Assembly: GCA_021805025.1 (NCBI GenBank)
Contig: JAJZGF010000011.1
Coordinates: forward strand, 1-47,384
Direction: 5' to 3'
Source: Acidobacteriota bacterium
GTDB lineage: Bacteria; Acidobacteriota; Terriglobia; Terriglobales; Acidobacteriaceae
Length of the DNA stretch: 47,384 bases
The first letter of the stretch is position 1. Every line of letters begins with the position of its first letter. Made by a program: the position numbers and the translations under genes. This document shows, in pieces, positions 36,287 to 44,929 of this stretch. The notes beneath the pieces were generated by a model. That model had not been told where the DNA came from. It made no database searches and was given only the letters and a program-made list of their open reading frames with translations.

Positions 36287-36538
36287 TACGCGGGCCGCGT
36301 CAGGCGTCGGCAACCCTTCCAAATCAAATATTGAATTTCTTGCGGATCACGCGTTTTGCCTGACCGATGCTGCGCGCGCGGCCGTGCCACTGCGAGCCCT
36401 GACCGGATATAGTGGACGCTTCTGGAGATGGGTGACCCAAGCCCGTTTGCAAAGCGGGTGCGGGCAGCATCCTCTTGGAGATGCCGCACGAAGTTGTGTC
36501 CTGGGCACGTCTAGAATCGAGCAGAGACAAGGATCATC

Positions 36539-37858
36539 ATGGCTGTGATGCGGCGCTACACGGTGCGAGGATTGCTGATCTTCTGGCTGTTTGTGCTGAG
36601 CGCGGTTGCCTACATGGACCGCACGAATATTGCGATTGCGGGCGCGGCAATCCGCGACGAACTGGGCATTGACAACATTCATTTGGGCTGGGTCTTCAGC
36701 GCGTTCCTTGTGGGGTATGCCGCGTTTCAGGTGGCCGGCGGCTGGCTAGCCTTTCGTTACGGTCCTCGATGGGTTCTCGCGATGAGCGTGTTGTGGTGGG
36801 GCGTCTTTTCCGCAGGAACGGCAATGGTCCATGTGGGGCTTGGCCATGCACTGCTTCTGTTGATTCTGATTCGCACCGCTCTGGGCGCGGGCGAGGCGGT
36901 GATGTATCCGGCAGGGAATCAGTTCGTCGCCCAGTGGATTCCGGTGGCGGAGCGGGGTCGCGCGAATGGCTGGATCTTTGCGGGCGTGGGCGCGGGGGCG
37001 GGGCTCAGCATCCCCGTACTGACTTGGATTGTGAGCCGCCATGGCTGGCGCGCCTCGTTCTGGTTCAGCGCCGTGGTAGGCGTGTTGGCCGGGCTGGGGT
37101 GGTTTCTGCTGGCGCGCGACCGGCCGGAAGAGCATGCGCTGGTCTCGCGAGAAGAGCTGGAGTTGATCCAGGCGACGCGTATGACGGAGTCAGCGCGCGG
37201 AACGGATGGGCCAGTCTCGTGGAGACAGGCGATCTTCAATCGCAGCATTATGGCGATGACGTTGAGCTACTTCATGTTTGGTTATGTGGCGTGGATATTC
37301 TTCAGCTGGTTCTATCTTTACCTGGCGCAGGTGCGGGGCATGAAACTGCAGTCGAACGCAGTCTTCTCAATGATTCCTTTTCTGGCCATGACGGTGTGCT
37401 GCCTGGCGGGTGGGTCGATCAGCGACTGGATCGCAATGAAGTATGGACTGCGCGCGGGGCGCTGCGGCATTGCGGTCGTGGCGATGGCGCTGACGGCGGT
37501 GTTTCTCGCAGTGGGCGTGCATGTGCGCGGGCCCTACATGGCGAGTTTGATCCTGGCTGGCGGAGCGGGTGCACTGTATCTGTCGCAGAGCTCGTTCTGG
37601 GCAGTCACGGCCGATCTTGCGGGCGAGCGGTCCGGGGTTGTGTCCGGCGTGATGAATATGGGCGGCCAGATCGGCGGAGCAGTGACTGCGTCGCTGACGC
37701 CGTATCTGGCGGCGCGGCTTGGCTGGAGCGCAGCGTTTGATTTTGCGGCTGCGTTTGCGGCTGTGGGTGGTGTGCTGTGGCTGTTTGTGGAACCGGGACG
37801 CGTGCAGACCGCCCGCACATTACTTGCTGACACCGCCGAGCCGGCAGGGCGCGAATAA
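36539..37858 (+). CDS. MFS transporter, ACS (anion:cation symporter) type
   Basis: A 439-residue inner-membrane importer with 12 helices. YMDRTNIAIAGAAIRDELG after helix 1, FLVGYAAFQVAGGWLAFRYGPRWVL, and RTALGAGEAVMYPAGNQFVAQWIPVAERGRANG are the blocks of the hexuronate/glucarate/galactonate transporter group. This group carries sugar acids with protons, which fits the dehydratase genes that follow. ATG 36539 has no strong site; M4 at 36548 is an alternative. The gene is followed by the DUF362 gene (62-base gap) and the ManD-type gene (34-base gap) on the same strand, so the three form an operon. Confidence 0.9.
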   Translation: MAVMRRYTVRGLLIFWLFVLSAVAYMDRTNIAIAGAAIRDELGIDNIHLGWVFSAFLVGYAAFQVAGGWLAFRYGPRWVLAMSVLWWGVFSAGTAMVHVGLGHALLLLILIRTALGAGEAVMYPAGNQFVAQWIPVAERGRANGWIFAGVGAGAGLSIPVLTWIVSRHGWRASFWFSAVVGVLAGLGWFLLARDRPEEHALVSREELELIQATRMTESARGTDGPVSWRQAIFNRSIMAMTLSYFMFGYVAWIFFSWFYLYLAQVRGMKLQSNAVFSMIPFLAMTVCCLAGGSISDWIAMKYGLRAGRCGIAVVAMALTAVFLAVGVHVRGPYMASLILAGGAGALYLSQSSFWAVTADLAGERSGVVSGVMNMGGQIGGAVTASLTPYLAARLGWSAAFDFAAAFAAVGGVLWLFVEPGRVQTARTLLADTAEPAGRE

Positions 37859-37920
37859 TTTTGCAGCCGCAGGGCGTGCTTTGGGAGCATACTACTGGCA
37901 AGCGAGGAGGTCGGGCAGAG

Positions 37921-39090
37921 ATGAGAGTACATATTTCCCGCAGAGAGTTTGTTGGCGCCGCAGGGATGGCGGTCGGCGCACACATGGCGCGTCCAGCGAT
38001 TGCATCGGCACTCAAGGCGCCGGCCAGTCGCGTGGCCATCGGGCAATGCCAAGAATACAACCGCGAGGTGACGGCGACGCTGGCGACGATGTTTGACCAG
38101 TTGGGCGGCCTGGACAAGCTGGTAGGCGGAAAGACCGTGTCCATCAAGCTGAATATGACGGGCCCGACCAGCGACAAGCTGAACTCGATGCCGAACCAGA
38201 TGACTCACTGGGTGCATCCGCAGGTGATTGGATCGCTGATTTCGCTGCTTGGCAACGCGGGCGCGACGCGGATTCGCCTGCTGGAGAGTGCGCCGATCGG
38301 GACCAAGCCGCTGCAGGATTTCATGCTGGCCGCGGGTTGGCAGCCTAAGGATTTTGTGAGCGCCGCGAAGCTGGTGGAATTTGAAAACACGAACTTTCTG
38401 GGCAGCGGTAAGACGTACGCGCGCTTCATGGTGCCGGGCGGCGGGCTGATGTATGCGGGCTACGACCTGAACCACTCCTACCGGGACACCGATGTATTCA
38501 TTTCGCTGGCCAAGCTCAAGGAGCACCGGACGGCGGGTGTGACACTGTCGATGAAGAACTGTTTCGGGATCACACCCTGCACCATCTACAGCCAGGAGGC
38601 ACCCGAGGACGAGCCCGGCATTCTGCCGGTGGGCTATCGCGGGCCGATGCACTCGGGCTCGCGCGTGCCGCCGAAGAGCGCGCCGCAGCCGGTAGCGGAA
38701 TCGAAGGACCCGGGCTTTCGCGTGCCGCGCATCACGGCCGATCTGGTGGCGGCGCGGCCCATTCACCTGGCTGTGATTGACGGCATCTACACCATGACCG
38801 GCGGTGAACTGCCGAATCAGGATCCCAACTGGATTCACCAACCGGTGCATCCGGGGCTGCTGATTGCGGGCATGAACTGTGTTTCGACCGATGCGGTGGC
38901 GATGGCGACGATGGGCTTTGATCCGATGGCCGACCGCGGCAGCGCACCTTTTGAGAAATGCGACAACACGCTTCGGCTGGCCGAGCATCTGGGCGTAGGC
39001 ACGCGCGATCTGAGCCGTATTGAGGTGGTAGGCACGCCTATTGTGAAGGCGCAGTACCGCTTCCCGACACTCACGCAGTTGACGACGTAG
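37921..39090 (+). CDS. TAT-exported DUF362 protein
   Basis: A 389-residue protein with a twin-arginine signal (SRREFVGAAGMAVGAHMARPAIASA). The DUF362 domain shows KTVSIKLNMTG, HPQVIGSLISLLGNAGATRIRLLESAP, FISLAKLKEHRTAGVTLSMKNCFG, and near the end GMNCVSTDAVAMATMGFDP. DUF362 proteins are often fused to ferredoxin domains; none is present here, and the function is unknown. The start ATG 37921 is well supported by GAGGAGG at 37905-37911. It lies between a sugar-acid transporter and a mannonate-dehydratase-like gene, so it probably acts on the same compound or its redox cofactor. Confidence 0.88.
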   Translation: MRVHISRREFVGAAGMAVGAHMARPAIASALKAPASRVAIGQCQEYNREVTATLATMFDQLGGLDKLVGGKTVSIKLNMTGPTSDKLNSMPNQMTHWVHPQVIGSLISLLGNAGATRIRLLESAPIGTKPLQDFMLAAGWQPKDFVSAAKLVEFENTNFLGSGKTYARFMVPGGGLMYAGYDLNHSYRDTDVFISLAKLKEHRTAGVTLSMKNCFGITPCTIYSQEAPEDEPGILPVGYRGPMHSGSRVPPKSAPQPVAESKDPGFRVPRITADLVAARPIHLAVIDGIYTMTGGELPNQDPNWIHQPVHPGLLIAGMNCVSTDAVAMATMGFDPMADRGSAPFEKCDNTLRLAEHLGVGTRDLSRIEVVGTPIVKAQYRFPTLTQLTT

Positions 39091-39124
39091 AATTGTGGGC
39101 GACTGATGGCAGGAGGGTAAACAG

Positions 39125-40459
39125 TTGCCGATCGAGCGTCGTGATTTGTTGAAGGGCATTGCCGGGGCGGGTGCAATTGCACTCGCCCCTCGTGTTGTCA
39201 GGGCCGAGGAACAGGTGGCGCGCGCGACGCGAGCCATGCCTGTACCGAAGATTAGAGACATCAGCGTCATTGAGTGCGAGCCGGATGGCGTGCGGCTGAC
39301 GGTGGTGAAGATCACCACGGATCAGGATGGGCTTTACGGGTACGGCTGTGCAACCTTTACGCAGCGTGCAGACCTGGTCAAGCCCGCGGTGGAGAAATAC
39401 CTCAAGCCATTTTTGCTGGGCAAAACGACGGACCGCATTGAAGACATCTGGCAGTCCTGCTACGACAGCTCGTACTGGAAAAACGGGCCTGTGCTGAACA
39501 ACGCAATCAGCGGCATCGACCAGGCGCTATGGGATATCAAAGGCAGGCAAGCCGGGATGCCGGTGTATCAGCTTGCGGGCGGCAAGTGCCGCGAGGCTGC
39601 AGACACCTACGCGCACGCCAGCGGGGCCGAGTTTGCTGATGTGGTGGAGAGCGCCGAGCGTTACATGGCGCAGGGCTTTCGCAATGTGCGCGTGCAAGTG
39701 GGCTTGCCCGGCATGGCGGGCTACGGCTCGCGGCACGCGGAGGCGGGCAGGCCGCAGGCGCTGCATGACAAGCCACTGTTCGATCGCGAAGCGCAGGTGC
39801 GGCGCGCGCTGAAGCTGCTGGAGATATGCCGCCGCGAGCTTGGCGATGAAGTGGAGTTGCTGCACGACATGCATGAGCGCCTGACGCCGAACGAGGCCGT
39901 GCAGTTCTGCAAAGAGGCCGAGCAGTACCGGATGTTTTTTCTCGAGGATCCGCTGTCGCCTGAGGACTTGGGATATTTCAGGCAGATCCGCGAGAACTGC
40001 GCGACGCCGATTGCGATGGGAGAGTTGTTCAACAGTCCGCATGAGTGGCAGCCGCTGATTACTGAGGAGCTCATAGATTACATTCGCGTGCATGTTTCGC
40101 AGGCGGGCGGCTTCAGTCCGGCGCGCAAGATCGCGATTCTTGCCGAGCAGTTTGGCGTGAGAACAGCATGGCATGGGCCGGGAGACGTCTCGCCGGTGGG
40201 TCACATGGCGAACGTCACACTCGATCTGGTGAGTTATAACTTCGGCATTCAGGAGTATTCGCCGTTCAACGAGCGTACGCAAGCCATCTTTAAAGGCTGC
40301 CCGGAGTGGCGCGACGGCTACCTGTGGGTAAGCGAGAAGCCGGGATGGGGCATCGAGATTGACGAGAAGGAAGCCGTGAAGGCGCCCTTCACCGCCAGCC
40401 CCCTGAACGGCGGCTGGGGCGAGATTCGGCTGCGCGACGGGACGGTAATCAAGCAGTAA
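39125..40459 (+). CDS. TAT-exported enolase-superfamily dehydratase (ManD/RspA type)
   Basis: A 444-residue protein with a twin-arginine signal (ERRDLLKGIAGAGAIALAP) ahead of a ManD/RspA-type barrel. Metal ligands are Asp248 (LLHDMHE), Glu274 (FLEDP) and Glu300 (MGELFN), spaced 26 and 26 as in D-mannonate dehydratases of this family. His250 sits two residues after Asp248, as the catalytic His does there. RVQVGLPGMAGYG resembles the active-site loop but is one residue shorter. The likely reaction is dehydration of an aldonic acid to a 2-keto-3-deoxy acid; the export signal is unusual. The start is TTG 39125 with AGGAGGG upstream. It ends nine bases before the convergent second dehydratase gene. 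Confidence 0.9.
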   Translation: MPIERRDLLKGIAGAGAIALAPRVVRAEEQVARATRAMPVPKIRDISVIECEPDGVRLTVVKITTDQDGLYGYGCATFTQRADLVKPAVEKYLKPFLLGKTTDRIEDIWQSCYDSSYWKNGPVLNNAISGIDQALWDIKGRQAGMPVYQLAGGKCREAADTYAHASGAEFADVVESAERYMAQGFRNVRVQVGLPGMAGYGSRHAEAGRPQALHDKPLFDREAQVRRALKLLEICRRELGDEVELLHDMHERLTPNEAVQFCKEAEQYRMFFLEDPLSPEDLGYFRQIRENCATPIAMGELFNSPHEWQPLITEELIDYIRVHVSQAGGFSPARKIAILAEQFGVRTAWHGPGDVSPVGHMANVTLDLVSYNFGIQEYSPFNERTQAIFKGCPEWRDGYLWVSEKPGWGIEIDEKEAVKAPFTASPLNGGWGEIRLRDGTVIKQ

Positions 40460-40468
40460 CGGCGCGGC

Positions 40469-41836
40469 TCAACTGAAGAGCGCATCGTCCCAGGACTGTA
40501 CTTCATCCCACATAGGCGTGGGCTCAAAGTAACCTGTACCGGGCTTCAGATGCCTCTTGAGCTCGTCGTCATTCAGTGTGATGCCAAGGCCCGGTGTGTA
40601 GGGAACCTTGATGTAGCCCTTGTTGACGATGGGCTTTTCGATGCCGGTGACGAGATCCTGCCAGAAGGGCACATCGAGCGAGTGGTTTTCAAGCGCGAGG
40701 AAGTTGCGCGTGGCGGCGGCGCAATGCACGTTCGCCATGCAACTGACGGGCGTACCGGCAAAGTGCATCGCCATGGGCACGCCGTAGCGGAAGGCCATGT
40801 CGCCAATGCGATGCGTCTGCAGAATGCCTCCAGAGGTCGCCAGATCCGGATGAATCTTGTCCACGACGTGCTCCCTGCATAGGGTCTCAAAGTCCTCAAT
40901 CTTGTAGATGTCTTCGCCGGTGAGCGTCGGTGTGGGGCTCTGCTGGGTTATCTCCTTCAACAGGTCGGTGTAATACCAGGGAATCACGTCTTCTATCCAC
41001 TCGAGGTTGAATTTTTCATACGCCTTGCCGAGCCGGATGACGGACTTTGCGCCGATGTGGCCGAGGTGATCCATGGAGAGCGGCATGGCATAGCCGATGT
41101 TGTCGCGCACCGCAGCCACATATTCGCAAAGCCTATCGATGCCTTTGTCGGTCACCTCCGTGGCGATGAACGGATTGGGCTGGTCGCTCAGCTCCCACTT
41201 GCTCATCCCTGAGGGCTGCATCACCGTGCCGGGGATTCCTCCGAGGACGTTGATGCCGAGGTCCATCTTCATCCACGTGAGCCCCATTTCCTTGCGCTCT
41301 TTGGCACGGCGGCCATATTCGGCGGGGTCCATGGATTCTGTGGTGTCTGCGTACACGCGAATCTCATCGCGCCACTTGCCGCCGAGCATCTGGTAGACGG
41401 GAATGTTGTACACCTTGCCTGCAATGTCCCACAGCGCCATCTCGATGGCGCAGACGCCGCCGGCCTGGCGTGCGTTGCCGCCGAATTGGGCGATCTTCTC
41501 GAAGAGATAGTCGATGCGCAGCGGGTTCTCGCCGAGCAGGCGGCTCTTGAGTACCATGGCGTATTGCGGTCCGGCGATGTCGCGCACCTCGCCCAAGCCG
41601 TAGATGCCCTGGTTGGTATCGATGCGAATCAGCACGCAGGGGCTCGGTCCCGGTTTCACGATGACTGCATAGCGCATGTCAGTAATCGTCAGGTTCGATG
41701 GGCTTGAAGCGGTGTTCACATTCTTGATTTCCGCTTCGGCGCCGGCGACAGGGCCGACAGCGCCGCCGGCGAGCAGAGCGAGTGAGGATTTGAGGACGCT
41801 GCGGCGGTTCAAGTGAAGGCTCTCTGCAATGGACAT
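40469..41836 (-). CDS. TAT-exported enolase-superfamily dehydratase (MR/MLE type)
   Basis: A 455-residue protein with a twin-arginine signal (NRRSVLKSSLALLAGG) and a mandelate racemase/muconate lactonizing enzyme barrel. Ligands are Asp256 (SMDHLGH), Glu282 (WIEDVIP) and Glu308 (GEDIY), with the 26/26 spacing of the superfamily. Asp256 is followed by His258, as in acid-sugar dehydratases. YGLGEVRDIAG and QAGGVCAIEMALWDIAGK belong to the capping domain and barrel entry. It is only distantly like the ManD-type protein next to it, so it probably handles a different acid sugar. AAAAGGA nine bases before ATG 41836 supports this start; ATG 41845 is possible. It is divergent from the UxuA-like gene. 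Confidence 0.88.
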   Translation of the reverse strand: MSIAESLHLNRRSVLKSSLALLAGGAVGPVAGAEAEIKNVNTASSPSNLTITDMRYAVIVKPGPSPCVLIRIDTNQGIYGLGEVRDIAGPQYAMVLKSRLLGENPLRIDYLFEKIAQFGGNARQAGGVCAIEMALWDIAGKVYNIPVYQMLGGKWRDEIRVYADTTESMDPAEYGRRAKERKEMGLTWMKMDLGINVLGGIPGTVMQPSGMSKWELSDQPNPFIATEVTDKGIDRLCEYVAAVRDNIGYAMPLSMDHLGHIGAKSVIRLGKAYEKFNLEWIEDVIPWYYTDLLKEITQQSPTPTLTGEDIYKIEDFETLCREHVVDKIHPDLATSGGILQTHRIGDMAFRYGVPMAMHFAGTPVSCMANVHCAAATRNFLALENHSLDVPFWQDLVTGIEKPIVNKGYIKVPYTPGLGITLNDDELKRHLKPGTGYFEPTPMWDEVQSWDDALFS

Positions 41837-42042
41837 TGTGGCCATTCCTTTTCGAGGGGTCAACTGCGACACCCCATCTTACTCCAGCTATTGCAAGCCT
41901 TGCCTTAGCGCCTTCATTGCAGGTCTGGACGCGGATCGAGGCGTTGTGGAAGAATGCGAAACCATGGCCGCGCCCGCATATTCTGCGCGCTCTGCGGCCA
42001 CCATCATGCTGCCGGCTCGTTTGTGTTTGCGCATGTTGCGAC

Positions 42043-42052
42043 ATCAATTGAT
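42043..42052. promoter_or_regulatory. Palindrome ahead of the UxuA-like gene
   Basis: ATCAATTGAT is a perfect 10-base palindrome six bases before the GGAG ribosome binding site of the UxuA-like gene. ATGT-TGCG-ACAT (42033-42044) lies just upstream. They sit at the UxuA end of the 233-base divergent interval between two exported sugar-acid genes, a natural place for an operator. No regulator gene is present in the cluster. Confidence 0.3.
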
Positions 42053-42069
42053 TCCGATGGAGTGTGCCT

Positions 42070-43224
42070 ATGCAATCCTCTCTGCTTTCACGCCGCAAGC
42101 TGATCCACCACTTCCTGGGTGGTATAGGCGCGGCAGTTTTGACGCCCGCGCTTGCGCCATTTGCAGTTCATGCGCAGCAGGAGAAAAAGCCCTGGTGGCT
42201 CGGCGATGGTATGCCGCAGGAGAGCGCCCGCACTCCGAAGATAGCCTGCGCCCTTGCCCTCCACGGCGGCGTCACGGACGAGGCCATTCGCGAGGTGGTG
42301 CAGCTAGGCGTGCGCCATGTGCTGTCCGGGGGGCCGGCGATTCCCTGGACGGTGGAGCAGCTTCAGCCCATCGTCGATACGCTCAAGGCCGGCGGCGTGA
42401 CGCTGGGCAATCTGATGTTCGACGGCTTTCCAAAGACGATTTATGGGCAGCCGGGCCGCGATGAGGAGATCGAGAAGGTGCGCGCGTCGATTGAAGCCGC
42501 AGGAAAAGTAGGTCTGCCGGTGATGGAGTACAACTTCTATGCACATCGTGCAATGGAGGGCTACTACGAAGAGACCGGACGGGGTGGCGCCGGGCTGACA
42601 GGCGCGGACTATGGCCGCATGAAGGGGATGCAGCCGCTGCCCGCGGAGGGCGCGCATACGCTGGATGAGATGTGGGCCAACATTGCGTATTTTCTTAAAG
42701 CTGTGGTTCCGGTCGCGGAGAAGGCGAATGTACGGCTGGCGCTGCATCCCAACGATCCGCCGTTTCCGCTGAGCCGCGGATCGCAGCAGATCATGGGCAC
42801 GGTTGCAGGCTGGAAGCACCTGATTGAGATTGTGGACAGCCCAGCCAATGGAATTACGTTTGACTGCGGTGTGACGCGCGAGATGGGCGAAGATCCGGTG
42901 GCTGTGTGCCAGTACTTCGGGAGCCGAGACCGCATCAACCACATGCATTATCGCAACCCGCACGTGATGAAGCCGTATGAGCAGTACGACGAGGGTTTCA
43001 TCGACGAGGGCGACGTGAACATGTTTGCGGTGATGCGCGAACTGCTGAAGGTGAACTACACGCGGGAGATTTATCCGGAGCATCCGCGGGCGCTGGACTA
43101 CGATCGCGCGCGCGGACCGATTCGCGGCTATCCGGGCGGCGGCGGATACACGGGCGATGTGTACGACATTGCCTATGCGAAGGCGATGCTGCAGGCGGCG
43201 CTTGTCGTCGAGCGGTCGCAGTAA
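42070..43224 (+). CDS. TAT-exported UxuA-like mannonate dehydratase family protein
   Basis: A 384-residue protein with a twin-arginine signal (SRRKLIHHFLGGIGAAVLTPALAPFAVHA) and the UxuA-type TIM barrel. ANIAYFLKAVVPVAEKANVRLALHPNDPP aligns with the E. coli UxuA block ending AVHPDDPP. Later, FDCGVTRE, NHMHYRNP and DEGDVNMF hold the His/Cys/His/Asp residues that bind Mn in this family. UxuA dehydrates D-mannonate to 2-keto-3-deoxygluconate in the cytoplasm; this copy should act outside. The start is ATG 42070 with GGAG eight bases upstream; GTG 42064 is less likely. It converges on the RraA-type gene. Confidence 0.88.
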   Translation: MQSSLLSRRKLIHHFLGGIGAAVLTPALAPFAVHAQQEKKPWWLGDGMPQESARTPKIACALALHGGVTDEAIREVVQLGVRHVLSGGPAIPWTVEQLQPIVDTLKAGGVTLGNLMFDGFPKTIYGQPGRDEEIEKVRASIEAAGKVGLPVMEYNFYAHRAMEGYYEETGRGGAGLTGADYGRMKGMQPLPAEGAHTLDEMWANIAYFLKAVVPVAEKANVRLALHPNDPPFPLSRGSQQIMGTVAGWKHLIEIVDSPANGITFDCGVTREMGEDPVAVCQYFGSRDRINHMHYRNPHVMKPYEQYDEGFIDEGDVNMFAVMRELLKVNYTREIYPEHPRALDYDRARGPIRGYPGGGGYTGDVYDIAYAKAMLQAALVVERSQ

Positions 43225-43288
43225 CGCAGTCACTTTTGATGGACGATCCGCTGCAGCGTTGTTGCGACGGAGTCTCGTCGGATGCGGG

Positions 43289-44224
43289 TTATCTCTTCTG
43301 CTGCTTTGCCTTGGTCAGAATCGCGTCGAACTCGCTGCGCGGCATTTTCAGCTTCTCAGGGTGAGCATCAATCCACTTGGCAAAGGCGTCATACTTTTCC
43401 GGTGTCCAACCGCCTTCAAACTGCCCGCCATTCTTGCCTTGCTGATTGAGTTCAAAGTTGAAGGCATCGGTGAGGGCAGTAAATTCCGCAGAGCTGATGG
43501 CATCCTCCGCAAGGATTGCGGGAATGAACAGAACTCCTTCCGGCTTGGCCAGCACCAGGTCGCCGGGGAGCACGATGGCCCGTCCGATGCGAACCGGCGC
43601 ATTGATCGCGGTCAACTCCATGTCTGCCCAGGCTGAGGGATCATAGCCGCGATAGAAGCCGTTAAAGTTGGGAATCGCTCGATTCTCTTCCTGGTCGCGG
43701 ATGCCCGCATCGAAGACGAAGCCGGTGTGCGTGTGCGCGGCTACCCCATTGCCTAAATTCGACCCAATCAGCGTGCCTTCAATAATCTTGCCGAAGCCGT
43801 CGGCGACATACACATCGCCGGGCTGCAGCTCGGCGATGGGCCAGCTATTGTTGTCGCCCACACGGGCTTCAGCCTTGCCCTCGTCGCGAATCGCCCTGGC
43901 CATATCAGGGCGCGTGGGCATGTACTGCGCAGTGAGCGCGCGTCCGGCAAAGGGCTTGTCGATGTGGAGCGCCTGCCAGCCTGCCTCGAATTGATTGCGA
44001 TAGCCATGCGCGCGAAGATACTCCCAGACATCCTCGATGGTCATGTTTACGGCGCGTTGCAGCAACGAGTCGGGGAGTCTCGGCCTGCCGTCGGGGAAGC
44101 GATCGCCCTTCCACTCGGATGTGTAGAAGAGCATCTGGTCGCGCGTCATCTTGACCTGTGCCCATGCGGGCAGCGCTCCAAGCAATGCACATGCCATCAC
44201 AACTGTACTCAGAAGTTTCTTCAT
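43289..44224 (-). CDS. Exported RraA-family protein (class II aldolase-like)
   Basis: A 311-residue protein with a Sec signal peptide (1-22, ending AWAQ), an N-terminal region of about 90 residues, and an RraA domain (about 95-250). LQPGDVYVADGFGKIIEGTLIGSNLGNGV and GFVFDAGIRDQEE keep the Arg176-Asp177 pair used for metal and substrate binding in HMG/CHA aldolases; VLPGDLVLAKPEGVLFIP completes the fold. Members either inhibit RNase E or cleave 2-keto-4-hydroxy acids; an exported copy cannot do the former. Beside three dehydratases it could cleave their 2-keto-3-deoxy product. GAGGAGG precedes ATG 44224. The start overlaps the upstream stop by four bases (ATGA). Confidence 0.85.
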   Translation of the reverse strand: MKKLLSTVVMACALLGALPAWAQVKMTRDQMLFYTSEWKGDRFPDGRPRLPDSLLQRAVNMTIEDVWEYLRAHGYRNQFEAGWQALHIDKPFAGRALTAQYMPTRPDMARAIRDEGKAEARVGDNNSWPIAELQPGDVYVADGFGKIIEGTLIGSNLGNGVAAHTHTGFVFDAGIRDQEENRAIPNFNGFYRGYDPSAWADMELTAINAPVRIGRAIVLPGDLVLAKPEGVLFIPAILAEDAISSAEFTALTDAFNFELNQQGKNGGQFEGGWTPEKYDAFAKWIDAHPEKLKMPRSEFDAILTKAKQQKR

Positions 44225-44874
44225 TGTGGCCCTCCTCTTCGCGACGGGAATGGATTCCGGCTTAACGTAGCGGTCTGTTTGTGTCGATTTCGCAGGAAAA
44301 TGTGATGATAGAGCCGCCACGCGGCGCTGTGCAGCAGGCGGGTCTGCTCGGCCTTGAGTGCGGCGTAAGACTTCTTGACATAGATATCGAACTCCGGCGG
44401 CCAGCCGATGGTGGAGCGGCGCTCCGTGTAGTCGCCCTCTGCCCACTTTGCCATCACAGCCTTGTAGCCGACAACGTGGGTGACAAAGTCAAGCAGGCAT
44501 TGCGGCATTTTTTCCTCGACGATGAGATAGGCCTTTTCAATGATGACCTTCTCGCGAATGTCGTTCAGAGGCATGAAAATGGTGGTCATCCAGAGCATCC
44601 ACTCCTTCATGTCTTCGTCGCGGATCGGTTCGCTTTTCATCTTGCCCTGCCGTTTGAGCAGGGAGCGGTAGGCAATGTCACCGGCTTCAGAGGCGACGTA
44701 GAGCGGACCATAGAACTCGTTGAGGCGCTTGTTGACGAGGCGCAGCTTGTCGCGGCGGAGAGCCAACATGCGGGCGCTCAAGAAGGTGACCAGATAGCCG
44801 GCGAAAGCGAGAATGACAGTGAGGATGACGGTACTGTGCAGAAGACTGGGTTGGATGAGTCCGGAGAGGTCCAT
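44221..44874 (-). CDS. Single-pass membrane protein, unknown function
   Basis: A 217-residue protein that I do not recognise. A single N-terminal membrane segment (about 13-35) is followed by a charged, mostly helical cytoplasmic-type domain (RMLALRRDKLRLVNKRLNEFYGPLYVASEAGD...). The start of this domain, with KRLNEFYGPLY, recalls a widespread but uncharacterised group of small membrane proteins. Its stop overlaps the start of the RraA-type gene as ATGA, so translation of the two is probably coupled. It begins 55 bases after the purine permease stop on the same strand, so all three may be one transcript. Confidence 0.75.
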   Translation of the reverse strand: MDLSGLIQPSLLHSTVILTVILAFAGYLVTFLSARMLALRRDKLRLVNKRLNEFYGPLYVASEAGDIAYRSLLKRQGKMKSEPIRDEDMKEWMLWMTTIFMPLNDIREKVIIEKAYLIVEEKMPQCLLDFVTHVVGYKAVMAKWAEGDYTERRSTIGWPPEFDIYVKKSYAALKAEQTRLLHSAAWRLYHHIFLRNRHKQTATLSRNPFPSRRGGPQ

Positions 44875-44929
44875 TGCGTGTCGTGCCTCGCGGAAAAGTA
44901 TACCCGCAGAGGGCGGTCAAGCAGGGGCT

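Noticed and set aside
37534..39318. 594-codon open frame on the - strand
   Set aside because: It is antisense to the ACS transporter and DUF362 genes, rich in Arg and His, and matches nothing.
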